The notes beneath the pieces are model-generated. The model was given only the letters and a program-made list of their open reading frames with translations. It was not told where the DNA came from and searched no databases. The position numbers and the translations under genes were made by a program. Positions 1 to 8,159 of a stretch of DNA of 33,631 nucleotides are shown piece by piece. Location: assembly GCF_002086515.1 (NCBI RefSeq), contig NZ_MVHH01000042.1:1-33631 (forward strand). Reading direction: 5' to 3'. Each line of letters begins with the position of its first letter. The stretch's first letter is position 1. Origin of the DNA: Mycolicibacter arupensis (GTDB lineage Bacteria > Actinomycetota > Actinomycetes > Mycobacteriales > Mycobacteriaceae).

Positions 1-54
1 AATCCAGGTCGTCAGCTACATCGACTACACACCCGTAGCGACCCTAGGGAACAT

Positions 55-1548
55 ATGTTCGATACTTCGTTGACGGGGCCGGAGGAGCTGGCCGCTGCGG
101 GCACCGACGTGCTGGTCGCGTCGATCGCCGGCTGGGCCAGGGTGGAGGCCGCTGCCGCCGCCCATCGATTGGCCGCCATCGGAGAGTTGGTGGCACGTCG
201 CACCAGCGGTGACGGGTTCGACCGTTCGCGGTGGGCGTGCGACAACTGGGACAGCGCGGCCGCCGAGGTGGCCGCCGCGGAGCACATCAGCCACGGCATG
301 GCGTCGTCGCAGATGTACCTGGCCAGCGCACTGCGAGACAGAATCCCCGCAGTGGCTGCACTGTTCCTGTCCGGCCGGATCAGCGCCCGGCTGGCGTCGA
401 CGATCGCATGGCACACCACCTTGATCACCGACCCGGGCGTCCTGACGCTCGTCGATGCCGACCTGGCCGAGGTGGCCACCTCGCTTGGACCGCTCTCGTC
501 CGCCAAAGCCGCAGCTGCCATCGACGCGCTGATCGAACGGCATGACCCGGCGGCGGTACGTCGGGCGCGAGACCGGGCTCGGGGCCGGGAGGTGGTCGTC
601 GACACCAACCACACCGAGGACGGGACCACGGCGGTGTGGGGCCGCTTGTTCGCGGTGGACGCGGCCGCCCTGGACCAGCGGTTGATGCAGCTGGCCCACG
701 GTGTCTGCGACGACGACCCCCGCACCCTGGCCCAGCGTCGCGCCGATGCGCTCGGCGCCCTGGCCGCCGGGGCTCAGTCGCTGGCCTGCGGCTGCGGCAA
801 CCGCGATTGCCCCGCCGCCGGAGAAGCCGACCCCCGAGCGAAGGGCGTCGTCGTCTACGTCGTCGCCGAGCCGGCCGCCCTCGATGCCACCCCCGACGGC
901 CAGTTGTCCGGTGAAGCCATCGGCGGGCCGCAGCGGCCCGCTCACGCACGCCCGTCACCGTCGGGACGCATCATCGGCGGCGGGAAAGTGCCGCCGGGCC
1001 TCCTGGCCGAGCTCATTACCGGCGGGGCCGCCGTCAGGCCGCTGTCGCAACCCACGGACCTGACAGCTGAGTCGGGTTACCGGCCCTCGGCGGCGCTGGC
1101 GGCTTTCGTTCGTGCCCGCGACATCACGTGCCGCTTCCCGGGCTGTGATCGTCCGGCCACCGTGTGCGACATCGACCACGCCGTCCCCTTCCCCTGGGGG
1201 CCGACTCACCCATCCAACTTGCGCTGTCTGTGCCGAAAGCACCACTTGCTCAAGACCTTTTGGACCGGCCGAGGTGGCTGGAGCGACAGCCAACACCCTA
1301 ACGGCGTCATCGAATGGACCGCACCCACCGGCCACACCTACACCACGCAGCCCGGCAGCCGACTGTTGTTTCCCAGCCTGTGCCTGCCCACCGCCGCGCT
1401 ACCGGCCACCATCGCGGTAGCGGCACCGGATCACGGGCGTGACGTCATGATGCCCACCCGCCGGAGCACCCGGGCCCAAGACCGGCTCCGGTGCATCGCG
1501 GCCGAGCGCGCCGACAACGTGGCCCGGCGCGAGAGACCCCCGCCGTAA
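55..1548 (+). CDS. DUF222 / HNH endonuclease domain protein (REP13E12-like)
   Basis: A 497-residue protein of the mycobacterial DUF222-HNH family, which includes the 13E12 repeat proteins of M. tuberculosis. The first ~300 residues are the Ala/Arg-rich helical DUF222 part. A cysteine-bearing stretch near residues 245-255 (ACGCGNRDC) may bind metal. The C-terminal HNH fold starts at C359 (CRFPGCDRP), followed by DIDH with H375, then SNLRCLCRKHH, so the ββα-metal residues are present. The family is thought to act on DNA, but its physiological role is not established. The ATG at 55 is the first start in the window, and no strong ribosome binding site precedes it. It converges on the TetR gene at 1563 with a 14-nt gap. 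These genes are often multicopy and mobile-like; no terminal repeats are seen here. Confidence 0.9.
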   Translation: MFDTSLTGPEELAAAGTDVLVASIAGWARVEAAAAAHRLAAIGELVARRTSGDGFDRSRWACDNWDSAAAEVAAAEHISHGMASSQMYLASALRDRIPAVAALFLSGRISARLASTIAWHTTLITDPGVLTLVDADLAEVATSLGPLSSAKAAAAIDALIERHDPAAVRRARDRARGREVVVDTNHTEDGTTAVWGRLFAVDAAALDQRLMQLAHGVCDDDPRTLAQRRADALGALAAGAQSLACGCGNRDCPAAGEADPRAKGVVVYVVAEPAALDATPDGQLSGEAIGGPQRPAHARPSPSGRIIGGGKVPPGLLAELITGGAAVRPLSQPTDLTAESGYRPSAALAAFVRARDITCRFPGCDRPATVCDIDHAVPFPWGPTHPSNLRCLCRKHHLLKTFWTGRGGWSDSQHPNGVIEWTAPTGHTYTTQPGSRLLFPSLCLPTAALPATIAVAAPDHGRDVMMPTRRSTRAQDRLRCIAAERADNVARRERPPP

Positions 1549-1562
1549 TGCGACGTTGAAGC

Positions 1563-2216
1563 CTACACCCCCAGCGGTGACTCGACCCGGATCTTCTCGT
1601 CACGGATCAGCCCGCGCAGCAGGGCGGTGCTGAACTCCGCGGCGATCTCCTTGGCACTGCGCCGGCCGCTGGGCCGCAACCACCGATACGCACCCAGGGT
1701 CATGCCGATGTAGCCCAATGCCAGCACGTGCGAGTCGCACGGGTAGAACTCGCCGCTGGCTATGCCGCGGTCGATCAGGCCGTGCACGTGCTCGTAGACC
1801 TGGGCTTCCTTCTCCCGGACCTCGACGACCTGCTCTTCGGTGAACCACTCGGTGATGTAAGGCTGCTCCTGGAAATAGACCGCGGCACCTTCGGGATTCA
1901 CCGCGATCTGGTCGAGCAGACGCACCGTGTACTGGTACAACGCCTCCCGCGCGGTCCACGACGGGTCATCGTGCACGGCCGCCAACGTCCGTTCTGCGGC
2001 CTGCTGGTAGATGTCATAGAGGATCAGCGACTTGCTGGCGTAGTAGTGGTAGACCGTCGCCTTGTTCAGCCCCACGACGTCGGCCACATCGTCCATCCGG
2101 GTGCCGTGGTAGCCGCGGGCGGCGAACAGCTTGGTTGCGACCGCGAGTAATTCCTCGCGGCGAGACGGGGCCTGGGCAGATCCCGACGGCGTAGCCTTGC
2201 CGTTTGCCATGTGCAC
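1563..2216 (-). CDS. TetR/AcrR-family transcriptional regulator
   Basis: A 217-residue one-component repressor. The N-terminal helix-turn-helix is clear at about residues 22-65 (AARGYHGTRMDDVADVVGLNKATVYHYYASK), and the rest is a helical ligand-binding domain with an aromatic-rich centre (YFQEQPYITEWF). The start is a GTG at 2216; an ATG two codons inside (2210) is an equally good choice. The ligand cannot be told from the sequence. The divergent neighbour is the small gene at 2346, so the 129-nt gap between them may hold the operator. Only a weak CAACTGGTTG inverted repeat (2257-2266) is visible there. The 3' end faces the HNH gene. Confidence 0.9.
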   Translation of the reverse strand: MHMANGKATPSGSAQAPSRREELLAVATKLFAARGYHGTRMDDVADVVGLNKATVYHYYASKSLILYDIYQQAAERTLAAVHDDPSWTAREALYQYTVRLLDQIAVNPEGAAVYFQEQPYITEWFTEEQVVEVREKEAQVYEHVHGLIDRGIASGEFYPCDSHVLALGYIGMTLGAYRWLRPSGRRSAKEIAAEFSTALLRGLIRDEKIRVESPLGV

Positions 2217-2345
2217 TCACTCTTCGGCCAGGCCGGGTGTTCTCGGCCGTATCAATCAACTGGTTGGAAGGATTCTAGGCAGTCCGCTGTTGGGACGTTG
2301 ACGGGCCGACTAAACTGGCGGAATCCAAGCTAAGGGGTTGACGAC

Positions 2346-2489
2346 ATGGGTCCTGGTTACGGTTACGATCCGAATCCGGATTACGAGCTGAGCGATGAGG
2401 CCGAGTTCTTCTTCAAGTATCTGACTTGGGGCATTCGTGGCGTCGAAAGCGGCGGCGGCTACCCCCCGCAGAATTACCCCCCGGTGTAA
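2346..2489 (+). CDS. 47-residue hypothetical small protein
   Basis: A short reading frame that looks real. AAGGGG (2332-2337) sits 8 nt before the ATG, and the composition is protein-like: a Gly/Tyr/Pro/Asp N-terminus (MGPGYGYDPNPDYEL), a central aromatic, acidic segment (EAEFFFKYLTWGIRGVE) that could form one amphipathic helix, and a Tyr/Pro/Gln tail (YPPQNYPPV). There is no signal peptide and no full transmembrane span. A strong hairpin terminator starts 22 nt after the stop, which supports a separate short transcript. I do not recognise the family. It diverges from the TetR gene and may be under its control, which is inference. Confidence 0.65.
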   Translation: MGPGYGYDPNPDYELSDEAEFFFKYLTWGIRGVESGGGYPPQNYPPV

Positions 2490-2511
2490 ACCGGCTCCCG
2501 TGAACCTGACT

Positions 2512-2546
2512 GACGGCCCCTGATCCCGCCCGGATCGGGGGCCGTC
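2512..2546 (+). terminator. Hairpin terminator after the small gene
   Basis: GACGGCCCCTGATCC (2512-2526) pairs with GGATCGGGGGCCGTC (2532-2546) around a 5-nt loop: a 15-bp stem with a single T-G wobble. There is no long U tract, which is common for mycobacterial intrinsic terminators. It separates the 47-residue gene from ptpB. Confidence 0.7.
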
Positions 2547-2594
2547 GCTCGTCTGATGAGCGGCGCCATCAGCATGGTGTCCTATCGTGGCCGG

Positions 2595-3410
2595 GTGACC
2601 TCCCAGCCGACTCTGCCCGGGGCGTGGAACTTTCGCGACGTCTCCGAGACCACCGGGGCGCTGCGCCCCGGCCGCCTGTTCCGCTCCAGCGAGTTGAGTC
2701 GCCTCGAGGACGGCGGCCGCGAGGAACTGGTGCGGCTCGGCGTGTCCGACGTGGCCGACCTGCGATCACCGCGCGAGGTCACCCGCCGCGGTCCGGGTCT
2801 GGTGCCCACCGGCGTCGGCATTCACCTGCTGCCGTTCCCGGATCTGGCCGGCGATCAGTCCCCCGACAGCTCGGCGCCGCACGAGGACGCGTTCCGCAAC
2901 ATGATGGCCGAGAAGCCCGAAGATGATTCCGCCGCCGACGTCGCCGCCCGCTACATGCTGGAGGAATACGAACGCTTCCCCACGCTGGCCGGCTCGCGCC
3001 GGGCAGTGCAACGGGTGGTGTCGCTGCTGGCGTCCGGGCGGCCGGTGCTGGCCCACTGCTTCGCCGGCAAGGACCGCACCGGATTCGTCGTGGCGGTGGT
3101 GCTGCGGGCGGCCGGGGTGGACCGAGACGCCGTGGTCGCCGACTACCTGCACAGCAACACCGCGGTGCCGGTACTGCGGGATCGCATCATGGAGATGATC
3201 CGCGAGCGCCCCGAGACCGAGATCACGCCCGAAGTGCTGACGTTCACCGAGGCACGGCTCTCGGACGAGGTGCTCGGCGTACGCGCCGACTACCTGGATG
3301 CCGCCGAACGCTCGATCGAGACGAACTTCGGGTCGTTCGACGGCTTCCTGCAGGCCGCCGGAGTCACCGACGCCGACCGAGACGGGCTGCGCAGCGCGCT
3401 GCGCGGCTGA
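2595..3410 (+). CDS. ptpB: Protein tyrosine/phosphoinositide phosphatase PtpB
   Basis: A close match in motif and layout to mycobacterial PtpB (Rv0153c), a secreted phosphatase with activity on phosphotyrosine, phosphoserine/threonine and phosphoinositides. Numbered from the GTG at 2595 (271 residues), the P-loop HCFAGKDRT places the catalytic Cys at 155, Lys159, Asp160 and Arg161. The Lys-Asp pair in the loop marks the PtpB/lipid-phosphatase type. The N-terminal LPGAWNFRD and GRLFRSSELSRL signatures and the lid region with MLEEYERFPT are present. Known PtpB begins a few residues before LPGAWNFRD, so GTG 2595 is preferred over the ATG at 2556, which would add 13 residues. Neither has a good ribosome binding site. 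The 3' end converges on the dehydrogenase at 3440. Confidence 0.92.
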   Translation: MTSQPTLPGAWNFRDVSETTGALRPGRLFRSSELSRLEDGGREELVRLGVSDVADLRSPREVTRRGPGLVPTGVGIHLLPFPDLAGDQSPDSSAPHEDAFRNMMAEKPEDDSAADVAARYMLEEYERFPTLAGSRRAVQRVVSLLASGRPVLAHCFAGKDRTGFVVAVVLRAAGVDRDAVVADYLHSNTAVPVLRDRIMEMIRERPETEITPEVLTFTEARLSDEVLGVRADYLDAAERSIETNFGSFDGFLQAAGVTDADRDGLRSALRG

Positions 3411-3439
3411 GGGGCTCGGTCGGCGCCGGTGCGCTGCGA

Positions 3440-4300
3440 TTAGAGCGAGAAGTTGGCTGCCTTGGCCGCCGACAGGTCGGCGATCGTCGACCACTGCGCC
3501 GCGACGTCATCGACCGACGGCGGGTTCTCGAAGAGGGCTCCGGTGTTCTCGAACAGCGCCGCGCGCTGCACCTTGCCACCACCGGCGATGAACACCGAGC
3601 CGGTCTCGGCGAGCTCTTCGGTGCACAGGTAGGCCACCACCGGCGCGACGTACTCGGGCTTGAGCTTGGCCAGCACCTCCGGCGGCAGGATGTCCTCGGT
3701 CATCCGGGTGGCCGCGATGGGGGCGATCGCGTTGGCCTTGATGTTGTACTTGGCGCCCTCGATGGCGAGCGTGTTGATCATGCCGACCAGCCCGAGCTTG
3801 GCGGCGCCGTAGTTGGCCTGCCCGAAATTGCCGAACAGGCCACTGGTGGAGGTGGCGACCACGACACGACCGAAGCCCTGCTCACGGAAGTGCGGCCACG
3901 CTGCCCGGACCACGTTGTACCCGCCGTAGAGGTGCACCTGCAGTACGGCGTCCCAGTTCTCCGACGTCATCTTGTGGAAGGTGCCATCACGCAGGATGCC
4001 GGCATTGCTGACGACGCCGTCGATCTTGCCGAACTCATCCACCGCGGTCTTGATGATGTTTGCCGCGCCCTCGGCGTCGGCGACACTGTCGTAGTTGGCG
4101 ACGGCCCGACCGCCGGCCTCTTTGATCTCCGAGACCACCTGGTCGGCCATGTTGTGCCCGGCACCGGTGCCGTCGCGGGCACCACCGAGGTCGTTGACCA
4201 CCACACAGGCGCCCTCGCGGGCCAGGGTCAGCGCGTATTCACGGCCCAACCCGCCACCGGCTCCGGTGACGACGACTACACGATCCTGCACTCCGGACAT
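3440..4300 (-). CDS. Short-chain dehydrogenase/reductase (Rv0148-like)
   Basis: A 286-residue classical SDR of the peroxisomal multifunctional-enzyme type. The NAD(P) site is TGAGGGLGREYAL near residue 12, followed by VVVNDLGGARDGTG, SNAGILRD, the Ser of STSGLFGNFGQ, and the catalytic YGAAK. SDRs with the NDLGG motif usually act on 3-hydroxyacyl-CoA or related lipids, so a role in fatty acyl or sterol side-chain oxidation is plausible but not shown. It lies downstream of the methyltransferase and TetR on the same strand, in the order I recall for Rv0144-Rv0148. The 124-nt gap upstream holds a hairpin, so it may have its own promoter. Confidence 0.92.
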   Translation of the reverse strand: MSGVQDRVVVVTGAGGGLGREYALTLAREGACVVVNDLGGARDGTGAGHNMADQVVSEIKEAGGRAVANYDSVADAEGAANIIKTAVDEFGKIDGVVSNAGILRDGTFHKMTSENWDAVLQVHLYGGYNVVRAAWPHFREQGFGRVVVATSTSGLFGNFGQANYGAAKLGLVGMINTLAIEGAKYNIKANAIAPIAATRMTEDILPPEVLAKLKPEYVAPVVAYLCTEELAETGSVFIAGGGKVQRAALFENTGALFENPPSVDDVAAQWSTIADLSAAKAANFSL

Positions 4301-4337
4301 CAGTTTCCTTCCTCGATTTCGATCGCCACGCTAGAAC

Positions 4338-4370
4338 AGCCTGGAACAAGCGGCACGCCACTTCCAGGCT
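4338..4370 (-). terminator. Hairpin between methyltransferase and SDR genes
   Basis: AGCCTGGAA (4338-4346) and TTCCAGGCT (4362-4370) are perfect 9-nt inverted repeats with a 15-nt loop. The hairpin lies after the methyltransferase stop and 38 nt before the SDR start. It could end the methyltransferase transcript or act as an operator for the SDR gene. There is no U tract to decide between them. Confidence 0.45.
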
Positions 4371-4424
4371 TTCTCTGTATACGGGGAATGAATCGGGGCC
4401 GCTATGCCGGGTCGGCTGTGCGGC

Positions 4425-5363
4425 TCAGGTGCGAACTGCGGTGACGAACTCGGAGAAGGCGTCCTCGTCGTCGGTCATCGTGACGCCCGTCCAGCGGTCC
4501 AGTCGGCGCATCTCGGCGGTGGAGGGCTGGGCGCTGGCCCGCCAGCCATGCTCGTCGAGCCACGCGCCGACCGAGGCACGGTCTTCGTCGCGATACATCA
4601 AGTCCTCAATGTCGACCGTCTGCGTCAGACCGATGGTCTCGGCGATCTTCTTGAATCGCTCCGACATCTGCTCACGACGCTCATCGGAGCGGTGGTTGCC
4701 CGCGGTCTCCGCCGCGATCCGGCTTCCCGGCGCGCTGAGTTCGGTGATCTGTTCGAACAGCCGGTCCTGGCCCTCGGCCGGCAGGTACATCAGCAGTCCC
4801 TCGGCCAGCCATGCCGTCGGAGCGGCAGCGTCGAAGCCGGCGGCGGCCAGGGCGGCCGGCCAGTCCTGGCGCAGGTCGATGGCCACGGCGCGCCGCACCG
4901 CGGCCGGCGTCACGCCGTGGGCCGCGAGCGTCTGTTCCTTGTAGTCCAAGACTTTCGGTTGGTCGATCTCGTAGACGACGGTTCCGGCCGGCCAGTCCAG
5001 TCGGTAGGCCCGCGAGTCCAGTCCGGAGGCCAGGATCACCACCTGCCGGATACCGGATTCGACGGCCTCGGCGAAGTAGGCGTCGAAGAAGTGGGTGCGA
5101 ACGGCTTGGTAGTTGCGCATGTGCTGATAGACGGCGGCGATCTCGGGGTCGATCTCAGCCACCTTGTCGACCAGAGATTCGTCGAGCAGGGCCTCCCACA
5201 CCCCGGTGCCGGCCCCGGCGACCAGCAGCTTGGCGTAGGGGTCGCGAATCAGCGGGTCGGCGCTCTCCGTCTCCGATGCCCGGGCGGCGGCCACCATGAC
5301 GGCGGTCGAGCCGACACTGGTGGCGATATCCCAGCTGTCGTCGTGGGTGCGAAGTGCGCTCAT
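4425..5363 (-). CDS. Class I SAM-dependent methyltransferase (TIGR00027 family)
   Basis: A 312-residue member of the mycobacterial leucine-carboxymethyltransferase-like family (Rv0145/Rv0146 group), which is expanded in mycobacteria. The N-terminal DSWDIATSVGSTAVMVAAARA signature, the SAM-site strand VVILASGLDSRAYRLDW, the acidic EIDQPKVLDYK, and WLAEGLLMYLP are all present and in order. The methylated substrate is unknown for the family; O-methylation of lipids or small acids is the usual guess. It sits 65 nt downstream of the TetR gene on the same strand. Only one methyltransferase copy is present, whereas I recall two adjacent copies in M. tuberculosis. Confidence 0.92.
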   Translation of the reverse strand: MSALRTHDDSWDIATSVGSTAVMVAAARASETESADPLIRDPYAKLLVAGAGTGVWEALLDESLVDKVAEIDPEIAAVYQHMRNYQAVRTHFFDAYFAEAVESGIRQVVILASGLDSRAYRLDWPAGTVVYEIDQPKVLDYKEQTLAAHGVTPAAVRRAVAIDLRQDWPAALAAAGFDAAAPTAWLAEGLLMYLPAEGQDRLFEQITELSAPGSRIAAETAGNHRSDERREQMSERFKKIAETIGLTQTVDIEDLMYRDEDRASVGAWLDEHGWRASAQPSTAEMRRLDRWTGVTMTDDEDAFSEFVTAVRT

Positions 5364-5414
5364 GGGCTTCCTTCATCTGCTAGCGGCCGTGGTGGACGCC
5401 ATAGTACCGATGAA

Positions 5415-5434
5415 AGTTAGCCGGACTATTAACT
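5415..5434. promoter_or_regulatory. Possible TetR operator before the methyltransferase
   Basis: AGTTA (5415-5419) and TAACT (5430-5434) form an inverted repeat around a 10-nt spacer. It lies between the TetR stop codon and the methyltransferase start and overlaps the last TetR codons. The half-sites are short, so this is weak evidence for a local promoter controlled by the TetR protein. Confidence 0.3.
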
Positions 5435-6079
5435 CTTGTCGTCGGAGGGCTGTTGCAACTTCCAGAGTTGCTGCGTCAACAGCGCCTGTAGCGAGGCGAC
5501 CACGCCCGCCGGGTCCGCCTGGCTGCCGCCCAGCGAGATGTAGAACGCGATGCCCCACAACACGGCCAGCAGCATCTCGGCCAGCTCGGGGATATTCGAG
5601 GTGGTGACGAGCTCACCGCGCGCGATGGCATCGCCGACCGCCTGGGTCAGAAATGTCCGGGGCAGGCCCTGGATGTCGCCGGCCAGCGCCCGCAAGGCCG
5701 GGTCCCGCTGAGCATCGACCACCGCGGTGACCGCGAACGCCGCCGCTGTGCGGTCGTCCTCACCGAGTTGAGCCGCCGACGCGATCAACGAAGACAGCTG
5801 AGCGATCAGGGTCGGCTCGGCGCGCGCCTGTTCGGCTGCACGTTCGAACATAGCCGCAGCCTGGGCAAGAACCGCCTGATAAAGCAGTTGCTTGTTGGGG
5901 AAATAGTGGTTGATCGCCGGGCGCGTCAGCTGCGCCCGTTCGGCCACCGCTTGGAACGTTGTTGCGTGGTAGCCGAATTCGCCGAAGAGTCCCCTGGCGG
6001 CAGTGACGATTCGCTCGCGCGTCTCATTCGAGCGGGCCCCCCGGGGCCGCCCTACCCTCCGCAGTGCCGCGTTCTGCAC
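5429..6079 (-). CDS. TetR-family regulator (Rv0144-like)
   Basis: A 216-residue TetR protein. The basic arm GRPRGARSNETRERIV leads into a helix-turn-helix (FGEFGYHATTFQAVAERAQLTRPAINHYFPNKQLLY). The C-terminal domain contains conserved-looking LLAVLWGIAFY. It starts with GTG at 6079 and diverges from another TetR gene at 6196, leaving a 116-nt shared promoter region in which no clean palindrome was found. Co-orientation with the methyltransferase and SDR suggests that it controls them. The ligand is unknown. Confidence 0.9.
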   Translation of the reverse strand: MQNAALRRVGRPRGARSNETRERIVTAARGLFGEFGYHATTFQAVAERAQLTRPAINHYFPNKQLLYQAVLAQAAAMFERAAEQARAEPTLIAQLSSLIASAAQLGEDDRTAAAFAVTAVVDAQRDPALRALAGDIQGLPRTFLTQAVGDAIARGELVTTSNIPELAEMLLAVLWGIAFYISLGGSQADPAGVVASLQALLTQQLWKLQQPSDDKS

Positions 6080-6195
6080 CGCTCAAGTGTGGCACCGAAA
6101 GCCGATTTCCGCGCCACAACATCACGATCACGAAGATTCACTTAAGAGTAGGCCGTGCTGTACCCTAACGAAGCCCAGCGAACTAAAGTCGACTT

Positions 6196-6786
6196 ATGGG
6201 CGCGCTACTCTCTCGTCAGGCGTACTTCGAGACCGGTCTTGAGGTGCTGTCCGAATTGGGCTACGGCGGACTCAAGCTCGCGGAGGTCTGTAATCGGCTC
6301 GGCGTGACCACCGGGTCGTTCTACCACTACTTCACCAGCTGGCCGGTTTACACGCGTGACCTGGTGCAACACTGGCTGGAGGAACGCACCGTCCAGCAGG
6401 TGGAGTTTGTCCGGGCAATACCCGACCCACGTCAGCGGCTCGACAGCCTGATCCAGATCGGCCTGACGCTGCCGCACAGCGCCGAAGCCGCGATCCGCGC
6501 CTGGAGCTCGGCTGATGCGCGGGTACATGCGATGCAGACCGAAGTGGACCAGCAACGCTTCGACATTCTCCGCGAATCGGCTCTGGAGGTACTCGGGGAC
6601 GAGCGCCAAGCGCAACTGTTCGCTAACTGGGCGATCTATCTGCTGATCGGCTACGAGCAGGCGCTGCTGCCGCGCGACAGCTCGACGTTCGAATGGATCG
6701 CCGGCCAACTTCTCGACGCGCTGGACTCCGGCAGGTTTGCCACGGCGTCCTCATCCACGGCCGGCACCCCGCCTACAGCGCGCTGA
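6196..6786 (+). CDS. TetR-family transcriptional regulator
   Basis: A 196-residue TetR protein. The helix-turn-helix spans roughly residues 8-52, with LGVTTGSFYHYFTSW as the recognition segment. FYHYF is typical, but TSW replaces the usual S/N-K, a small departure. The C-terminal half (GLTLPHSAEAAIRAWSSADARV) resembles the effector domain common in mycobacterial regulators of this type. The start is ATG at 6196. No strong ribosome binding site precedes it, so it may be leaderless or weakly translated. The last 14 nt overlap the 3' end of the convergent glycosylase gene at 6773. Confidence 0.88.
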   Translation: MGALLSRQAYFETGLEVLSELGYGGLKLAEVCNRLGVTTGSFYHYFTSWPVYTRDLVQHWLEERTVQQVEFVRAIPDPRQRLDSLIQIGLTLPHSAEAAIRAWSSADARVHAMQTEVDQQRFDILRESALEVLGDERQAQLFANWAIYLLIGYEQALLPRDSSTFEWIAGQLLDALDSGRFATASSSTAGTPPTAR

Positions 6787-7567
6787 TCCGCTGCACCGGC
6801 AAGCGCGCTCCGCGACGTTTGCTGACAGCGAGCCCACTTTCGATCAGCAACCGCACCACTCGGTGCCGGTGGGGCCGCATCGGCTCCATCAGCGTCACCA
6901 TGTCGGCATCGGTGAACAGCGCATCGAGCGGAAGCCCCCGCAGTGTGCGCCCGATCATCGTCGCCAAGTGGTAGTCCCCGACCGACAACGCGTCGGCGTC
7001 ACCGAACGCGCGCTGCGCGGTCTCGGCCGCGGTCCACTCCCCCACACCGGGTAACGACATCAGGGCCGCCCTGGCCTCTGCGGGCGGGCGGGCCACCAGC
7101 CTTTCCAGCGCCGAGGCCCGCCGCGCGCATCCCACGATGGTGCGGGCCCGCCCTCCGTCAACGTTGGCGAGGTGGAACTTCCAGGACGGAATCGCCTGCC
7201 AGGTCTGCGCCGAAGGCGGAACCCGCATGCCTGCCGGCGCTGGACCTGGTGCAGCCGAGCCGAATTCGGTCACCAGCACGCGCCACGCCCGGAAGGCGTC
7301 GGCACCCGGCACTCGCTGTTCGAGCACGGCCGGGACGAGCGCCTCGAGCACCCGTCCGGTGCGCCCCAACCGCAGGTGCGGCACCCGCCGGTGTGCGGCG
7401 GCCACTGTCGGATCGGTCGGGACGAAGTCGGTCGCCACGTCGTGGGCGCCGAGCAGACCTGGCGCGGCGTCAAGGAACTCTTCGGCTCCGGCGCCCCAGG
7501 CCTCGCAGCCGACTGCCTCGGTCGCGCTCCGGCTGATGCGGGCCGTCACCGGCCCGCTGGGCATCAA
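6773..7567 (-). CDS. DNA-3-methyladenine glycosylase-like (HhH-GPD, Rv0142-like)
   Basis: A base-excision repair glycosylase of the AlkA/HhH-GPD type. The helix-hairpin-helix is LPGVGEWTAAETA, followed about 20 residues later by the expected catalytic Asp in SVGDYHL. This would excise alkylated purines. The start is a problem. The same frame stays open to 7759 and reads like the family's N-terminal strand region (RRTVTFAGPASPALALAPL, then GPGDPCLQVHDGAFWRTS), but it has no ATG, GTG or TTG between the upstream stop (7760-7762) and the TTG at 7567. Only four CTG codons and an ATC at 7699 are available. The coordinates given are therefore a minimum; the real protein is probably 40 or more residues longer or uses a rare start. 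It overlaps the TetR gene at its 3' end and diverges from the gene at 7764. Confidence 0.8.
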   Translation of the reverse strand: MMPSGPVTARISRSATEAVGCEAWGAGAEEFLDAAPGLLGAHDVATDFVPTDPTVAAAHRRVPHLRLGRTGRVLEALVPAVLEQRVPGADAFRAWRVLVTEFGSAAPGPAPAGMRVPPSAQTWQAIPSWKFHLANVDGGRARTIVGCARRASALERLVARPPAEARAALMSLPGVGEWTAAETAQRAFGDADALSVGDYHLATMIGRTLRGLPLDALFTDADMVTLMEPMRPHRHRVVRLLIESGLAVSKRRGARLPVQRISAL

Positions 7568-7763
7568 ACTGGTCCGCCAGAAGGCACCGTCGTGGACCTG
7601 CAGACAAGGATCGCCCGGCCCGCGGCGCAGCGGAGCCAGGGCCAGCGCAGGACTGGCCGGCCCGGCAAAAGTGACCGTTCGGCGGAGCGAAGTACTGATG
7701 GCGCAATCATAAGGATCCGTTGTCCGCGTTGACCGGTCCGCGTCGTCAGGCCACGATAGTCAA

Positions 7764-8153
7764 GTGGCTACCCCGTTCGATGATCCGCAGGCTGAGTTGG
7801 CATGGATGTTTCTGCAGGGGATCTGCGGCGACGACGAGTTAGACGACATTTTTTCGCTGGTCAGCGACGACTTCACCTGGTGGACCATCTTGACCCGCGA
7901 GGCCGTCGACAAGGACACGCTGCGGTTGGAGGTCGAGCAGCGCCGCCGCGGGCTGCGGATCGAGTTGGATCTGGTGCGCTGCATCAACGAGCACGAGACC
8001 GTGGTGATCGAAGCGTTGGGTGACTGCGTCACCGCCGACGGTTCGCACTACGACAGTCCCCTGGTGTTCATCGTCGACACCCAAGACGGGCGGATCGTAT
8101 CGGTGCGTGAGTACACCGACACCCGCTACGCCGGGCCACTGCTGGGGCTCTAG
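7764..8153 (+). CDS. NTF2/SnoaL-like fold protein (Rv0141c-like)
   Basis: A 129-residue protein with the size and pattern of the nuclear-transport-factor-2/SnoaL fold: an N-terminal helix pair (WMFLQGICGDDELDDIFSLVSDDFTWW), then sheets with GDCVTADGSHYDSPLVFIVDTQDGRIVSVREYTDT. The closing REYTDT motif is typical of limonene-epoxide-hydrolase/ketosteroid-isomerase-like proteins. The function cannot be fixed; it may be a small isomerase, hydrolase or binding protein. The start is GTG at 7764. It converges on the DUF427 gene with a 6-nt gap and diverges from the glycosylase, the arrangement I recall for Rv0140-Rv0142. Confidence 0.82.
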   Translation: MATPFDDPQAELAWMFLQGICGDDELDDIFSLVSDDFTWWTILTREAVDKDTLRLEVEQRRRGLRIELDLVRCINEHETVVIEALGDCVTADGSHYDSPLVFIVDTQDGRIVSVREYTDTRYAGPLLGL

Positions 8154-8159
8154 GGGCCC

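Noticed and set aside
55..1548. HNH/DUF222 gene as part of an insertion sequence or intein
   Set aside because: No terminal inverted repeats, target duplications or extein boundaries can be seen in the available flank.
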